NCBI RefSeq assembly: GCF_021502675.1
Contig: NZ_JAKFHA010000004.1
Coordinates: forward strand, 71,284 to 135,283
Direction: 5' to 3'
Length of the DNA stretch: 64,000 nucleotides
DNA from: Yinghuangia soli
GTDB lineage: Bacteria; Actinomycetota; Actinomycetes; Streptomycetales; Streptomycetaceae
The position numbers were made by a program, and so were the translations under genes. Under the pieces are notes generated by a model, which ran no database searches, was not told the origin of the DNA, and saw only the letters and a program-made list of their open reading frames with translations. This document shows positions 35,473-48,432 of the stretch, in pieces. The number at the start of each line of letters is the position of its first letter. Position 1 is the stretch's first letter.

Positions 35473-36111
35473 ATGGTGGACGCTGTCAGCGTGCCCGACG
35501 CGGGCGCGCGTTCCTGGTGGGGCCGGGTGTTTCGGTGGGAGCGGCGGCGGTTGGGGGATCCGCCCAAGCGCGTGTTCGTCGGGTGCCTGGTCACCGTCTC
35601 GCTGGTGTGCGCGTGGACGTCGAGTTGGCCGAACGGCAGTTTGTTCTGGTTCTTGGCCGAGGCCTTCGCGTGGTTCGTGCTCGGCGTGGTGTGGGCGTTC
35701 CTGTTCGGCGCGGCGGTGCTGACCCGGTCCGGGCGGGCCCGGCTGCGGGCTGCGCGGTGGCGTTGGGCGGCGGTGCCGGTCGCCGTCGTCCTGGTGCTCG
35801 CCGGGCTGCGCGCGGGGCTGCCGCTGCAGGCCCGGTTCGCGGCGTCGGAGGACGCGCTGCGGGCCACGGCGGTGGAGGCGGCCCGCGGCGGGGAGCCGCA
35901 GTTGGGGTGGCGCGGGTTGTACCGGGTGACCGCGGCCGAGCCGCTGGCCGCAGGCCGCGGCGCGCTGCTCAGCGTGCCGGGCGGTAGCGGGGTCTTCCGG
36001 ATCGACGGCGGCTTCGCCTACGCCCCGGACGGGAGCCCGGCTGCGGACCGCGGGCGGGTGTCGTTCATCCATCTCACAGGTGATTGGTACACCTGGTACG
36101 AGTCCTGGTGA
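35473..36111 (+). CDS. Membrane protein of unknown function
   Basis: This 212-residue protein starts at ATG 35473 behind GGGGGAGTGG. After a basic cytosolic N-terminus (WWGRVFRWERRRLGDPPKR) come three hydrophobic segments (about residues 36-53, 56-80 and 95-112). An extracytoplasmic C-terminal domain of about 95 residues follows, ending in HLTGDWYTWYESW. No family was recognised. Codon bias and membrane topology support a real gene. It converges on the DUF1844 gene with a strong shared terminator. Confidence 0.78.
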   Translation: MVDAVSVPDAGARSWWGRVFRWERRRLGDPPKRVFVGCLVTVSLVCAWTSSWPNGSLFWFLAEAFAWFVLGVVWAFLFGAAVLTRSGRARLRAARWRWAAVPVAVVLVLAGLRAGLPLQARFAASEDALRATAVEAARGGEPQLGWRGLYRVTAAEPLAAGRGALLSVPGGSGVFRIDGGFAYAPDGSPAADRGRVSFIHLTGDWYTWYESW

Positions 36112-36115
36112 TGCG

Positions 36116-36162
36116 GCTGCGGCCGGCCAGGGCAGTGCGAGAACGCCTGGGCCGGCCGCAGC
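36116..36162. terminator. 13-bp stem-loop between convergent genes
   Basis: GCTGCGGCCGGCC (36116-36128) pairs perfectly with 36150-36162, ending both the membrane-protein and DUF1844 transcripts. Confidence 0.8.
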
Positions 36163-36171
36163 GGGTGCGTC

Positions 36172-36543
36172 CTAGCCGTAGACCGGGCCGGTGAACTTCT
36201 CGCCGGGGCCCTTGCCGGGCTCGTCCGGGAAGAGCGAGGCCTCGCGGAACGCGAGCTGCAGCGACTTGAGGCCGTCGCGGAGCGGTCCCGCGTGCTGCGA
36301 TCCCAGTTCGGGGGCGCCCGCGGTGACCAGGCCGGCCAGCGCGGTGATGAGCTTGCGGGCCTCGTCGAGGTCCTTGTCCTGCTCGCCGTCCTCGGCCAGG
36401 CCGAGCTTGACCGCCGAGGCGCTCATGAGGTGGACGGCCACGGTGGTGATCAGTTCCATCGCGGAGACGTCGCCGATGTCGCGGGTCATCGCGTCCACGG
36501 AGCCGGCGTCGTCCGCGGGGGAGGGCTGTGCGCTGTCGGTCAT
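36172..36543 (-). CDS. DUF1844 domain protein
   Basis: This 123-residue acidic protein has the DUF1844 helical core (about residues 35-90: MELITTVAVHLMSASAVKLGLAE, DEARKLITALAGLV) and a C-terminal EKFTGPVYG. The function of the family is unknown. Divergence from infC with a shared upstream region is, as I recall, a conserved actinobacterial arrangement and hints at a translation-related or growth-linked role (inference). ATG 36543 is chosen; the upstream in-frame stretch lies in the infC leader region and is unlikely to be coding. Confidence 0.85.
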   Translation of the reverse strand: MTDSAQPSPADDAGSVDAMTRDIGDVSAMELITTVAVHLMSASAVKLGLAEDGEQDKDLDEARKLITALAGLVTAGAPELGSQHAGPLRDGLKSLQLAFREASLFPDEPGKGPGEKFTGPVYG

Positions 36544-37001
36544 GGCACCCAGTGTCGGGCATCGCGGCACGCCGCCCGCCCCCGGTACTCCGGTCACGGA
36601 GCATCCGGTCCGGTCGCGTACAGTAGGGGGCGCGCCTACGCCGCCCGGTGTCCGGTTCATCCGGCCGGGTGGTATTGTGGTGCGTCGACCGATCGGGCAC
36701 TGATGTGTCCGACCTGCAAGCGGAGGCTCCGTCTCCCACCCGATCGACCTCACGGTCGACGGGTCCCGGTCCGGTGCGGATCATCCTCGGATGATTCCGT
36801 GGTGCCGCCCGTCCCCTGTCAGGGGGAATGGGCTGCGCCTGCCACCGGTTATGGAGCCTCGCATGCATCCCATGCGGGGCTTTTCGCATGTCGGGCCGCT
36901 TCGGCCGGCCCGGCGCGCAAAAAGGCCCGCCCGGGAGATCGAAGCAGGAGTACGTGGCAGCGGGAAGGACCGCCGACCACTTCAGGAATCGAGGAGGCCC
37001 C
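36544..37001 (+). promoter_or_regulatory. Structured leader and promoter region of infC-rpmI-rplT
   Basis: This is the intergenic region between DUF1844 and infC. A possible -10 box (TATTGT, 36673-36678) is followed by several hairpins: one near 36737-36762 (CCCG.TCGACC/GGTCGA.CGGG), ATCATC-ctc-GGATGAT near 36780-36797, and the terminator-like element at 36855-36884. Long structured leaders regulate IF3-L35-L20 operons in other bacteria (established for E. coli and Bacillus); the actinobacterial mechanism here is inferred. Confidence 0.55.
36855..36884 (+). terminator. Attenuator-like terminator in the infC leader
   Basis: AGCCTCGCATG (36855-36865) pairs with CATGCGGGGCT (36871-36881) over a 5-nt loop with one T-G wobble, and is followed by TTTT (including the last stem base). 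It lies 120 bp upstream of the infC start codon, so read-through is needed for infC expression. Confidence 0.65.
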
Positions 37002-37679
37002 ATCAGCGCCGAGCCCCGCATCAACGACCGGATTCGCGTCCCCGAGGTGCGACTCGTCGGTCCCAGCGGCGAGCAGGTCGGGATCGTTCCGCTTGCCAAG
37101 GCCCTGGAGCTTGCCCAGGAGTACGACCTCGACCTGGTCGAGGTCGCGGCCAACGCCCGGCCGCCGGTCTGCAAGCTCATGGACTACGGCAAGTTCAAGT
37201 ACGAGTCCGCCATGAAGGCCCGTGAAGCGCGCAAGAACCAGGCGCACACGGTCATCAAGGAGATGAAGCTCCGGCCGAAGATCGACCCGCACGACTACGA
37301 GACCAAGAAGGGTCACGTCGAGCGGTTCCTGAAGCAGGGCGACAAGGTCAAGATCACGATCATGTTCCGCGGTCGTGAGCAGTCCCGCCCCGAGCTGGGC
37401 TTCCGTCTGCTGAAGCGGCTGTCCGAGGACGTCCAGGAGCTGGGCTTCGTCGAGTCCAGCCCCAAGCAGGACGGCCGCAACATGATCATGGTTCTCGGTC
37501 CGCACAAGAAGAAGACCGAAGCCATGGCCGAGGCCCGCGAAGCCGCCGCCGCCCGCAAGGAAGCGCGCCGTGGCGAGGGCGAGGCCCCGGAGGCTGCCGA
37601 GGCGCCTGAGGCGGCCGAGGCCGCCGCTGCGCCGGCCGAGGAGCCCGTCGCGGCTCCGGCCGCCGCGGACGAGAGCTGA
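37002..37679 (+). CDS. infC: Translation initiation factor IF-3, AUC start codon
   Basis: IF-3 binds the 30S subunit, prevents premature joining of 50S and proofreads the start codon. The N-terminal domain (residues 1-75, [21 protein letters not shown]), linker and C-terminal domain (80-170, [21 protein letters not shown]...PELG) are complete. An actinobacterial Ala/Glu-rich tail follows. The best start is ATC at 37002, 4 nt after GAGGAGG, giving ISAEPRIND (225 residues). A rare start codon is the classical basis of IF-3 autoregulation. Upstream GTG/ATG codons lie in the structured leader. Confidence 0.95.
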   Translation: MSAEPRINDRIRVPEVRLVGPSGEQVGIVPLAKALELAQEYDLDLVEVAANARPPVCKLMDYGKFKYESAMKAREARKNQAHTVIKEMKLRPKIDPHDYETKKGHVERFLKQGDKVKITIMFRGREQSRPELGFRLLKRLSEDVQELGFVESSPKQDGRNMIMVLGPHKKKTEAMAEAREAAAARKEARRGEGEAPEAAEAPEAAEAAAAPAEEPVAAPAAADES

Positions 37680-37719
37680 CCCCGGTCGTCCCACGACCAG
37701 TAGTTCCACACACATCTGT

Positions 37720-37746
37720 GCCTGCCCGGTGCGATGCCGGGCAGGC
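37720..37746 (+). other. Stem-loop between infC and rpmI
   Basis: GCCTGCCCGG (37720-37729) pairs perfectly with 37737-37746, with a 7-nt loop and no T-run. It is a candidate processing site, partial terminator or L20-binding element. Confidence 0.5.
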
Positions 37747-37773
37747 GCGGCACGACGAGGAGACAGCGGCGAC

Positions 37774-37968
37774 ATGCCGAAGAACAAGACGCACAGTGGT
37801 GCCAGCAAGCGCTTCAAGATCACCGGCTCCGGCAAGGTGGTCCGTCAGCGTGCCGGCCGCCGCCACCTGCTCGAGCACAAGCCCTCGACGCTGACCCGCC
37901 GCCTCGCGGGCACGGTCGTCGCGGCGCCGGCTGACGCCAAGAAGATCAAGAAGATGCTCGGCAAGTGA
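37774..37968 (+). CDS. rpmI: 50S ribosomal protein L35
   Basis: This 64-residue basic protein matches L35 end to end ([34 protein letters not shown]). It is a late-assembling component of the 50S subunit. ATG 37774 follows GAGGAG at about 11 nt. It lies between infC and rplT in the standard order, and a hairpin upstream may adjust its expression relative to infC. Confidence 0.97.
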   Translation: MPKNKTHSGASKRFKITGSGKVVRQRAGRRHLLEHKPSTLTRRLAGTVVAAPADAKKIKKMLGK

Positions 37969-38084
37969 GCCACGTGTGCCTGTCCCCGCGAGCCTGACGG
38001 CGAAGCGGAGGCGGCGGGCGCCGGTCCCAGTCGTACCCCGGGTCGGGGTCACCACGCCCCGGTCTGAAGTCAAGGAGTCATCTA

Positions 38085-38471
38085 GTGGCACGCGTCAAGC
38101 GGTCCGTCAACGCCCAGAAGAAGCGCCGCGTCATCCTCGAGCGCGCGAGCGGTTACCGCGGTCAGCGTTCGCGCCTGTACCGCAAGGCCAAGGAGCAGGT
38201 CACCCACTCCCTGGTCTACAACTACAACGACCGCAAGAAGCGCAAGGGCGACTTCCGTCAGCTGTGGATCCAGCGCATCAACGCCGCTGCCCGCCTGAAC
38301 GGCATCACCTACAACCGCTTCATCCAGGGTCTGAAGGCCGCCAGCATCGAGATCGACCGCAAGATGCTCGCCGAGCTCGCGGTCAACGACCCGACGGCGT
38401 TCGCCGCGCTGGTCGAGGCCGCCCAGAAGGCGCTTCCGGCCGACGTGAACGCGCCGAAGGAAGCCGCCTGA
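38085..38471 (+). CDS. rplT: 50S ribosomal protein L20
   Basis: L20 is an early 23S rRNA-binding assembly protein, and in several bacteria an autogenous repressor of its own operon. The 128-residue sequence is collinear with the family ([43 protein letters not shown]). The GTG start at 38085 follows AAGGAGT. It is the last gene of the infC operon, followed by the strong hairpin at 38486-38551. Confidence 0.97.
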   Translation: MARVKRSVNAQKKRRVILERASGYRGQRSRLYRKAKEQVTHSLVYNYNDRKKRKGDFRQLWIQRINAAARLNGITYNRFIQGLKAASIEIDRKMLAELAVNDPTAFAALVEAAQKALPADVNAPKEAA

Positions 38472-38485
38472 TCTTTCGGGCATCA

Positions 38486-38551
38486 CCGGTGGGTCCCCGC
38501 ACCGGCCGCCGCGGTCCGCAAGGACCGCAGGCGGCCGCGGGGGCCCATCGG
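38486..38551 (+). terminator. Long composite stem-loop ending the infC operon
   Basis: The outer stem CCGGTGGGTCCCCGC (38486-38500) pairs with 38537-38551 with two G-T wobbles. An inner stem GGCCGCC/GGCGGCC plus GCGGTCC/GGACCGC closes a 4-nt loop. It lies 14 nt after the rplT stop. Confidence 0.85.
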
Positions 38552-38640
38552 TACATTCGGGGGCAGAACGCCCCTGCTGCGGCGGTCCGCCCCCGGATTT
38601 CCGTACCTCTCCCGCCGAGCCACGTAGAACGGTTGCCCCC

Positions 38641-39486
38641 ATGGCGAGTCCCGAGCTGACGTCCACCCGCTCACCGCGTGTGGTGGCGGCCCGGCGGCTC
38701 GCCAAACGCGCGTTCCGGGCCGGCGAGCGGCGCTTCCTCGCCGAGGGCCCGCAGGCGGTCCGCGAGGCCGTGGCACTGCCCGGCACGCCGATCGAGGTGT
38801 ACGCCACCGCCGAGTCCGCGGAGCGCTACCCGGACATCGTCGAGGCGGCCCGCGCGGCCGGCGTCCCGGTCCTGCAGGCCAGCACCGAGGTGGTGGCCGC
38901 GGTCAGCCAGACGGTGACCCCGCAGGGCATGGTCGCGCTGTGCCGGTTCGTCGACGTGCCGCTCGCCTCGCTCGCCGACGGCCCCGCCCCGGACCTCGTC
39001 GCGGTCCTCGCGCACGTGCGCGACCCGGGCAACGCCGGGACCGTGCTGCGCGCCGCGGACGCCGCCGGTGCCGAGGCCGTGGTGCTGACCGACGCTTCCG
39101 TCGACCTCTACAACCCCAAGACCGTGCGCGCCTCGGTGGGCAGCCTGTTCCACCTGCCCGTGGTCGTCGGCGCGCACATCGAGGACACCGTCGCGCAGCT
39201 GCGCGCCGCGGGGCTGCGCATCCTGGCTGCGGACGGCGCGGGCGAGGCCGACCTGGACGCCGAGCTGGACGCGGGCGGCCTGGACGGGCCCACCGCCTGG
39301 ATCTTCGGCAACGAGGCGTGGGGCCTGCCCGAGGAAGTCCGGGCGCTCGCCGACGCGGTGGTGCGGGTGCCGATCCACGGGCGTGCGGAGAGTTTGAACC
39401 TGGCGACCGCGGCGGCCGTGTGCCTCTATGCGTCCGCGCGGGCGCAGCGCGGGAGTTCCGGCTGCCGCACGCTGCGCGCCGGTTAG
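38641..39486 (+). CDS. TrmH/SpoU-family RNA 2'-O-methyltransferase
   Basis: This SAM-dependent ribose methyltransferase acts on tRNA or rRNA (exact site unknown). An N-terminal substrate-binding domain (residues 1-105) precedes the knotted SPOUT domain with motif 1 (HVRDPGNAGTVLRAADAAGA), motif 2 (FGNEAWGLPEE) and motif 3 (VPIHGRAESLNLATAAAVCLY). The length is 281 residues. The ATG start at 38641 follows the infC-operon terminator. The position downstream of rplT and upstream of pheST fits a translation-gene cluster. Confidence 0.92.
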   Translation: MASPELTSTRSPRVVAARRLAKRAFRAGERRFLAEGPQAVREAVALPGTPIEVYATAESAERYPDIVEAARAAGVPVLQASTEVVAAVSQTVTPQGMVALCRFVDVPLASLADGPAPDLVAVLAHVRDPGNAGTVLRAADAAGAEAVVLTDASVDLYNPKTVRASVGSLFHLPVVVGAHIEDTVAQLRAAGLRILAADGAGEADLDAELDAGGLDGPTAWIFGNEAWGLPEEVRALADAVVRVPIHGRAESLNLATAAAVCLYASARAQRGSSGCRTLRAG

Positions 39487-39688
39487 CTTCGATGCGCCGG
39501 GGCCGCGCGGGCGTGCGCCCGCTTTCGCCATGGGCGCGCAAGGAAAACTGGTCGCGTGACTGTCGAGTGGTGCGGCCCGTTGGAGTAGTGTGACCGGCCC
39601 GGAGCATCTGCTTCATAGGGGTATGCCGTTCCGCGGGGGGCCACGGAATGGTGCAATCCCTCGGCCGTGTGGGGTCGGAAGGGGGCCG

Positions 39689-40813
39689 GTGGACGTGGAC
39701 GCGGATCCGTACGTGGCGGACATGCTGGGCGGGCTGAGTGCCGACGCACTGCCCGACGGCCTGGTGGTGGCGGACGCGGCGGGCACCGTGGTGTGCTTCA
39801 ACGCCGCCGCCGAGCGCATCACCGGGGTCAAGGCCGGGGACGCCCTCGGCAAGCAACTCGCCGACGCCCTCCCGCTGGAGGACATAGACGGCCGGCGCTG
39901 GTGGGTGTGCACCGACCCGTACGGCGGACTGGGCATCCGCACCCGGCAGCCGGAGCGCAACCTGGTGCTGGGCGGCCGCGAAGTGCTGGTCACCGCCTCG
40001 TACGTACGCGAGGACGGCGCGAACTCGCCGGTCAAGCACGTCGTCGTCGCACTGCGCTGCACCTCCGCCCGGCGCCGCGGCGAGCGCAACCACGCCGAGC
40101 TGATCGCCACCGTCGCGCACGAACTCCGCTCGCCGCTCACCAGCGTCAAGGGCTTCACCGCCACGCTGCTGCGCAAGTGGGAGCGCTTCACCGACGAGCA
40201 GAAGCGCCTCATGCTGGAGACCGTCGACGCGGACGCCGACCGCGTCACCCGGCTCATCACCGAACTGCTCGACATCTCCCGCATCGACTCCGGGCGCCTG
40301 CAGCTGCACCGCGAGGTCGTGGACCTGCGCGAGGCCGTCGACCGGCACGTGCGCGCCCAGATCGCGGCCGGCCAGCCCGAGGACCGCTTCCGGGTCAAGG
40401 CCCAAGGCCCCCTCCCGCCGACCTGGATGGACCGCGACAAGCTGGACCAGATCCTCGGCAACCTGCTGGAAAACGCGGTGCGCCACGGCGCGGGAGCCGT
40501 CACCATCGAGATGGCCGGCACCACGTTCGGCGCGGCCGGCCCGGCCGCCGACGGACTCGGCGGCACGGGCGACGACGAGGGGACGGAGATCACGGTGAGC
40601 GACGAGGGCCCGGGCATCCCGGACGAGTTGCTCGGCCGCGTCTTCACCCGGTTCTGGCGCGGCAACCGCCGCGGCGGCACCGGCCTGGGCCTCTACATCG
40701 TCAAGGGCCTGGTCGAGGCGCACGGCGGCACCATCGACGTGGGCCGCGCCGAGTGCGGCGGGGCGATGTTCCGATTTCGGCTGCCCGCGGGGATGCCGGA
40801 CGTCCTGGCCTGA
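39689..40813 (+). CDS. PAS-domain sensor histidine kinase
   Basis: This 374-residue soluble kinase has no transmembrane segment. A PAS domain (about residues 18-125) is followed by HisKA with the phospho-acceptor His144 (TVAHELRSPLTSVKGF) and an HATPase domain (N box NLLENAVRHG, G boxes SDEGPGIPDE and GGTGLGLYIVKG). The cognate response regulator is not adjacent, so it is an orphan in this window. GTG 39689 is chosen for the GGAAGGGGG just upstream; a GTG at 39590 adds 33 unlikely residues. I recall the position before pheST as conserved in streptomycetes. Confidence 0.9.
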   Translation: MDVDADPYVADMLGGLSADALPDGLVVADAAGTVVCFNAAAERITGVKAGDALGKQLADALPLEDIDGRRWWVCTDPYGGLGIRTRQPERNLVLGGREVLVTASYVREDGANSPVKHVVVALRCTSARRRGERNHAELIATVAHELRSPLTSVKGFTATLLRKWERFTDEQKRLMLETVDADADRVTRLITELLDISRIDSGRLQLHREVVDLREAVDRHVRAQIAAGQPEDRFRVKAQGPLPPTWMDRDKLDQILGNLLENAVRHGAGAVTIEMAGTTFGAAGPAADGLGGTGDDEGTEITVSDEGPGIPDELLGRVFTRFWRGNRRGGTGLGLYIVKGLVEAHGGTIDVGRAECGGAMFRFRLPAGMPDVLA

Positions 40814-40961
40814 GCGCCGGACCGCACCGCCCCGCGGGCCTGGCCCCCGCGACGATCCCGGGTCCGCCCCGGCCGCCGGGCCGTACCGCCGCAGTGCACG
40901 ACCGCGATCCCGCGGTGCCGCGGCACGGCCGGGTTCCAGGTCCGCGGCCCGATTCACCTAG

Positions 40962-42211
<1,250 letters not shown>

Positions 42212-42212
<1 letters not shown>

Positions 42213-44713
42213 TGCGGGTCCCGCTTTCTTGGCTGCGGGAGTACGTCGACCTGCCGGCCGGCCAGTCCGGCCGCGACGTCGCGGAAAAGCTGGTCGCGCT
42301 CGGCCTCGAGGTCGAGACCGTGGACCAGCTCGGCAGCGACCTCAAGGGTCCGCTCGTGGTGGGCCAGGTCCTCGAGATCGAGGAGCTGACCGGCTTCAAG
42401 AAGCCCATCCGGTTCTGCAAGGTCGACGTCGGCGACGCCAACGGCACCGGCGAGCCGCAGGAGATCGTCTGCGGTGCCACCAACTTCGAGGTGGACGACA
42501 AGGTCGTCGTGATCCTGCCCGGCGGCGTGCTGCCCGGCGGCTTCGAGATCTCGCAGCGCAAGACGTACGGCCACACGTCGGCCGGCATGATCTGCTCGGC
42601 CCGCGAGCTCGGCATGGGCGACGACCACGACGGCATCATCGTGCTGCCCATCGAGGTCGAGGTCGGCTCGGACGCGATCGAACTCCTCGGCCTGGTGGAC
42701 GAGGTGCTCGACATCGCGGTCACCCCGGACCGCGGCTACTGCCTGTCGATGCGCGGCGTGGCCCGCGAGGCGGCGATCGGCTACGGCATCCCGCTGCGCG
42801 ACCCCGCGCTGCTCGACGTGCCGGCGCCGAACTCGTACGGCTACCCGATCGCGGTCGAGGACCCGGAGGGCTGCCGCCGGTTCGTGGCCCGCACCGTGGT
42901 CGGCGTGGACCCGTCCGCGCCGTCGCCGCTGTGGCTGCAGCGCCGCGTGCAGATGGCCGGCATGCGGCCCATCTCGCTCGCCGTCGACATCACCAACTAC
43001 GTGATGCTCGAACTCGGCCAGCCGCTGCACGCCTACGACCGCGCCAAGCTCCAGGGCACCATCACGGTCCGCCGCGCGCACGAGGGCGAGAAGCTCAGGA
43101 CGCTGGACGGCGCCGAGCGCACGCTCGACCGCGAGGACCTGCTCATCACCGACAAGAGCGGCCCGATCGGGCTGGCCGGCGTGATGGGCGGCGAGACCAC
43201 CGAGATCGGCGCGGAGACCCGCGACATCGTGATCGAGGCGGCCAACTTCGACCCGGTCTCCATCGCGCGCACCGCGCGCCGCCACAAGCTGGGCTCCGAG
43301 GCGTCGCGGCGCTTCGAGCGCGGCGTCGACCCCGAGGCCGCCCGGGCCGCCGCGCAGCGCGCGGTGGACCTGCTGGTGCTGCTCGGCGGCGAAGGGGCGG
43401 TCGCCGAGGCGGGCGTCACCGAGGTCGACGCGCCGCGCGAGCCGGTGCGCATCGGCATGGCGGTCGACCACCCCGGCAACGTCGCGGGCATCGCGTACGC
43501 CGCCGAGACGGTCGCGCAGCGCCTCCAGGAGGTCGGCTGCACGGTCGAGGGCATCGACGCGCTCACCGTGACGCCGCCGACCTGGCGCCCGGACCTCACC
43601 GACCCGAACGACCTGGCCGAAGAGGTCATCCGGCTGGAGGGCTACGACGAGGTCCCGTCGACCCTCCCGCAGGTGCCGCCGGGCCGCGGGCTCACCCCCG
43701 CGCAGCGGCTGCGCCGGCGGATCGGCCGCGCGCTGGCCGGCGACGGCTACCGCGAGGTGCAGAACTACCCGTTCGTGGGCGAGGCGGTCTTCGACGCGTT
43801 CGGCCTGGACGCGTCCGACCCGCGCCGCATCACGGTCAAGCTGGTCAACCCGATCTCCGACGAGGAGCCGGCGCTGCGCACCACGCTGCTGCCGGGCCTG
43901 CTCGCCACGCTGCGCCGCAACGTCGGGCGCGGCAACGCGGACGTCGCGCTGTTCGAGACCGGGCTGGTCTTCCGGCCCAAGGCCGAGCGGCCGGTCGCGC
44001 CGCGCCTGCCGGTGGACCGGCGGCCGACCGAGGCCGAGCTGGAGCAGCTCGCCGCGGCACTGCCGGACCAGCCGTACCGCGTCGCCGCGGTGCTGTCCGG
44101 CGAGCGCGCGCCGTCCGGCTGGTGGGGCGGCGGCCGGACCGCGACCTGGGCGGACGCCGTCGAGGCGGCCCGCACGGTGGCGGCCGCGGTGGGCGTCGAG
44201 GTGACCGTGCGCCAGGACCGGCACGCTCCTTGGCACCCGGGCCGCTGCGCCGCGCTGCTGGTCGGCGACACCGTCGTCGGCCACGCGGGCGAGCTGCACC
44301 CGCGCGTCGTCAAGGCGCTGCAGCTGCCGGACCGGACCTGCGCGATGGAGGTCGACTTCGACCTGCTGACCGCGGAACTGGCCGCGACCGGCGGCGAGAA
44401 GCTCGCGGTCGCGGGCCACATCTCGTCGTTCCCGGTGGCCACCCAGGACGTCGCGCTGATCGTGGACGAGACCGTCCCGGCCGCCGATGTCGAGGGCGCG
44501 CTGCGCGAAGGGGCCGGCGAACTGCTGGAGTCCCTGCGCCTGTTCGACGTCTTCACCGGCGAGCAGGTCGGGGCCGGCAAGAAGTCGCTGGCCTACGCGC
44601 TGCGCTTCCGCGCGACCGACCGCACGCTGACCGCCGAGGAGTCCACGGCGGCCCGCGACGCGGCGGTGGCGCTGGCGGCGGACCGCACGGGCGCGGTACT
44701 CCGCGGGGCGTAG
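42212..44713 (+). CDS. pheT: Phenylalanyl-tRNA synthetase beta subunit
   Basis: This 833-residue beta subunit contains the tRNA-binding OB domain (about 40-155, [11 protein letters not shown]), the B3/B4 editing domain (about 215-390), B5 domain, catalytic-like core ([13 protein letters not shown]) and C-terminal ferredoxin-fold anticodon-binding domain (about 740-833, [16 protein letters not shown]). It recognises tRNA-Phe and hydrolyses mischarged Tyr-tRNA-Phe. Translation is coupled to pheS. A perfect 15-bp terminator follows. Confidence 0.97.
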
Positions 44714-44735
44714 CGCTCCGCGCGATCGACAAGAC

Positions 44736-44772
44736 GAAGGCCCGGCAGCCGAGGAATGGCTGCCGGGCCTTC
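44736..44772 (+). terminator. Perfect 15-bp stem-loop after pheT
   Basis: GAAGGCCCGGCAGCC (44736-44750) pairs perfectly with 44758-44772 around a 7-nt loop, 22 bp after the pheT stop. Confidence 0.85.
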
Positions 44773-44928
44773 GGCGTGTCCGGAGAGACGGGAAGCCGCC
44801 CACCCGAAGCACACGCGAGACCGCGTCGGCACCGACCGCAAGCGACGCGCAGGGGCCGAGGGGGCTGACGAGTGGAGAACGTGAGGCGTTGGCGGGCTGA
44901 GTCGCGGAGGCGCCGAAGTTGTGGGGAC

Positions 44929-45017
44929 GTGGCGCTGAGGGGTGGAGGGAGTGCCCGAGGGGCGGGCGTGGCGTGGCGCTGAGGGGCGGAGGGAGTGCCC
45001 GCGGGGGCGGGTGGGGC
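44929..45017. repeat. 44-bp tandem duplication
   Basis: GTGGCGCTGAGGGG... at 44929-44972 is repeated at 44973-45017 with a few substitutions and one inserted base. It sits just beyond the 3' end of the SDR gene. Confidence 0.75.
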
Positions 45018-45065
45018 GTGGCGTCGGCCCCAGGCGTCTGTCGGCCCCCAACCCGCCTGGTAGGG

Positions 45066-45872
45066 CTACTGCTGCGGGTCGTCGGGGCCGTACGGCCTCA
45101 AGTGGAGGCGGCGGGCGTCGTGGTCGGCCAACTCGGCGGCGCGGGTGGCGAGGGCGTCCAGGTCGTCCTTGCCGGCATGCAGGAAGCGGCCCGCGAGGGC
45201 GTCCAGGCGGCCTTCCGCCACGGCCACGAGTGCGTCGAGGAAGCGGTCGGGGGAGTACCAGTCGGTCTTGCCCGCGAACATGGCCATGCCTGCGGTCATG
45301 TCCGTCTCCAGCGCGCCCGGCGAGATGTCGAAGACGTACACGCCCTTCGCGGCCAGCGGACCGGCGATGGTGTCGGTCAGCCGGAGCAGCGCGGTCTTGG
45401 ACGTGCTGTACGCCGAGTAGTCCGGGAACGCCTCGACCGCGAACCCGCTGCTCACGTTGACGATGCGGCCGCGGCCGCGGGCCACCATGCCGGGCAGTAC
45501 CGCGCGGTCGACGTTCGCCGGGCCGCGCAGGTTGGTCTCGACGACGGCCCACCACTGGTCCTGGTCGGCCTCCCAGAACGGGACCTCGGCGGCGTCGATG
45601 AGCCCGGCGTTGTTGAGCACCAGGTCGAGCGGGCCGAGCGCGGCCTCGGCCTCGGCGACCGCGGCGCGCACCGCCTCCGGGTCGGTGACGTCGGCGACCA
45701 CCGGGACGCTCCGGGCGCCGCCCGCCGCCAATTCCTCGTGCAGCGCCCGCACCCCGTCCGGGCTGCGCCCGAGCAGGGCGACGGCGATCCCCTCCGCGGC
45801 CAGCCGCCGCGCGGCGAGTCTGCCGATGCCGCGGGCTGCGCCGGTGACCAGGGCTGCGGACGTGGGGCTCAT
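45066..45872 (-). CDS. Short-chain dehydrogenase/reductase
   Basis: This 268-residue NAD(P)-dependent oxidoreductase has a Rossmann fold: glycine motif TGAARGIG (residues 10-17), NNAG (87-90), catalytic Ser (NVSSG, 141-142) and YxxxK (Tyr155, Lys159). This is the classical SDR catalytic set. The substrate is unknown. The ATG start at 45872 (MSPTSAALVTGA) is chosen; upstream in-frame sequence runs across the shared promoter region with icd. It is transcribed divergently from isocitrate dehydrogenase. Confidence 0.88.
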   Translation of the reverse strand: MSPTSAALVTGAARGIGRLAARRLAAEGIAVALLGRSPDGVRALHEELAAGGARSVPVVADVTDPEAVRAAVAEAEAALGPLDLVLNNAGLIDAAEVPFWEADQDQWWAVVETNLRGPANVDRAVLPGMVARGRGRIVNVSSGFAVEAFPDYSAYSTSKTALLRLTDTIAGPLAAKGVYVFDISPGALETDMTAGMAMFAGKTDWYSPDRFLDALVAVAEGRLDALAGRFLHAGKDDLDALATRAAELADHDARRLHLRPYGPDDPQQ

Positions 45873-46024
45873 CAGGCGTGCTCCTCGGGGTCGCGCGGGC
45901 GGGGACCGGCGCGATCGTATCCGGGCCCTTCGGCCTGTTTCGTGCCGCCGCGCGCGGATTACGCGCCGCATTCCGGCCGGATCCGGGCCGTTTCGTGAGC
46001 AGGACCACACGTTGGGCGGTGGGT

Positions 46025-46038
46025 GCTGTCGAGACAGC
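46025..46038. promoter_or_regulatory. Inverted repeat upstream of icd
   Basis: GCTGTC-GA-GACAGC is a perfect 6-bp inverted repeat 64 bp upstream of the icd start, in the region shared with the divergent SDR gene. A second, looser palindrome CTTGATGTCGAG lies at 46055-46066. Either could bind a regulator; none is identified. Confidence 0.35.
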
Positions 46039-46059
46039 GTCGTGCAGGAGATATCTTGA

Positions 46060-48321
<2,262 letters not shown>

Positions 48322-48384
48322 CGGCACACGGCAGGCGAACGGCCCTTCGCACCGGGCCGGTCCGCCCGCCCGACGTCCTGAGCT

Positions 48385-48417
48385 CCGCCCCGTCCGGTCT
48401 TGTGCCGGGCGGGGCGG
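48385..48417. terminator. 13-bp stem-loop after icd
   Basis: CCGCCCCGTCCGG (48385-48397) pairs with CCGGGCGGGGCGG (48405-48417) with one T-G wobble and a 7-nt loop, between convergent icd and DUF4436 genes. Confidence 0.75.
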
Positions 48418-48432
48418 ACGCCGTTCACGGCC

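Noticed and set aside
36828-37001. N-terminal extension of IF-3 from an upstream start
   Set aside because: The segment overlaps the attenuator hairpin and encodes no IF-3-like sequence. The ATC at 37002 has the proper Shine-Dalgarno and family N-terminus.
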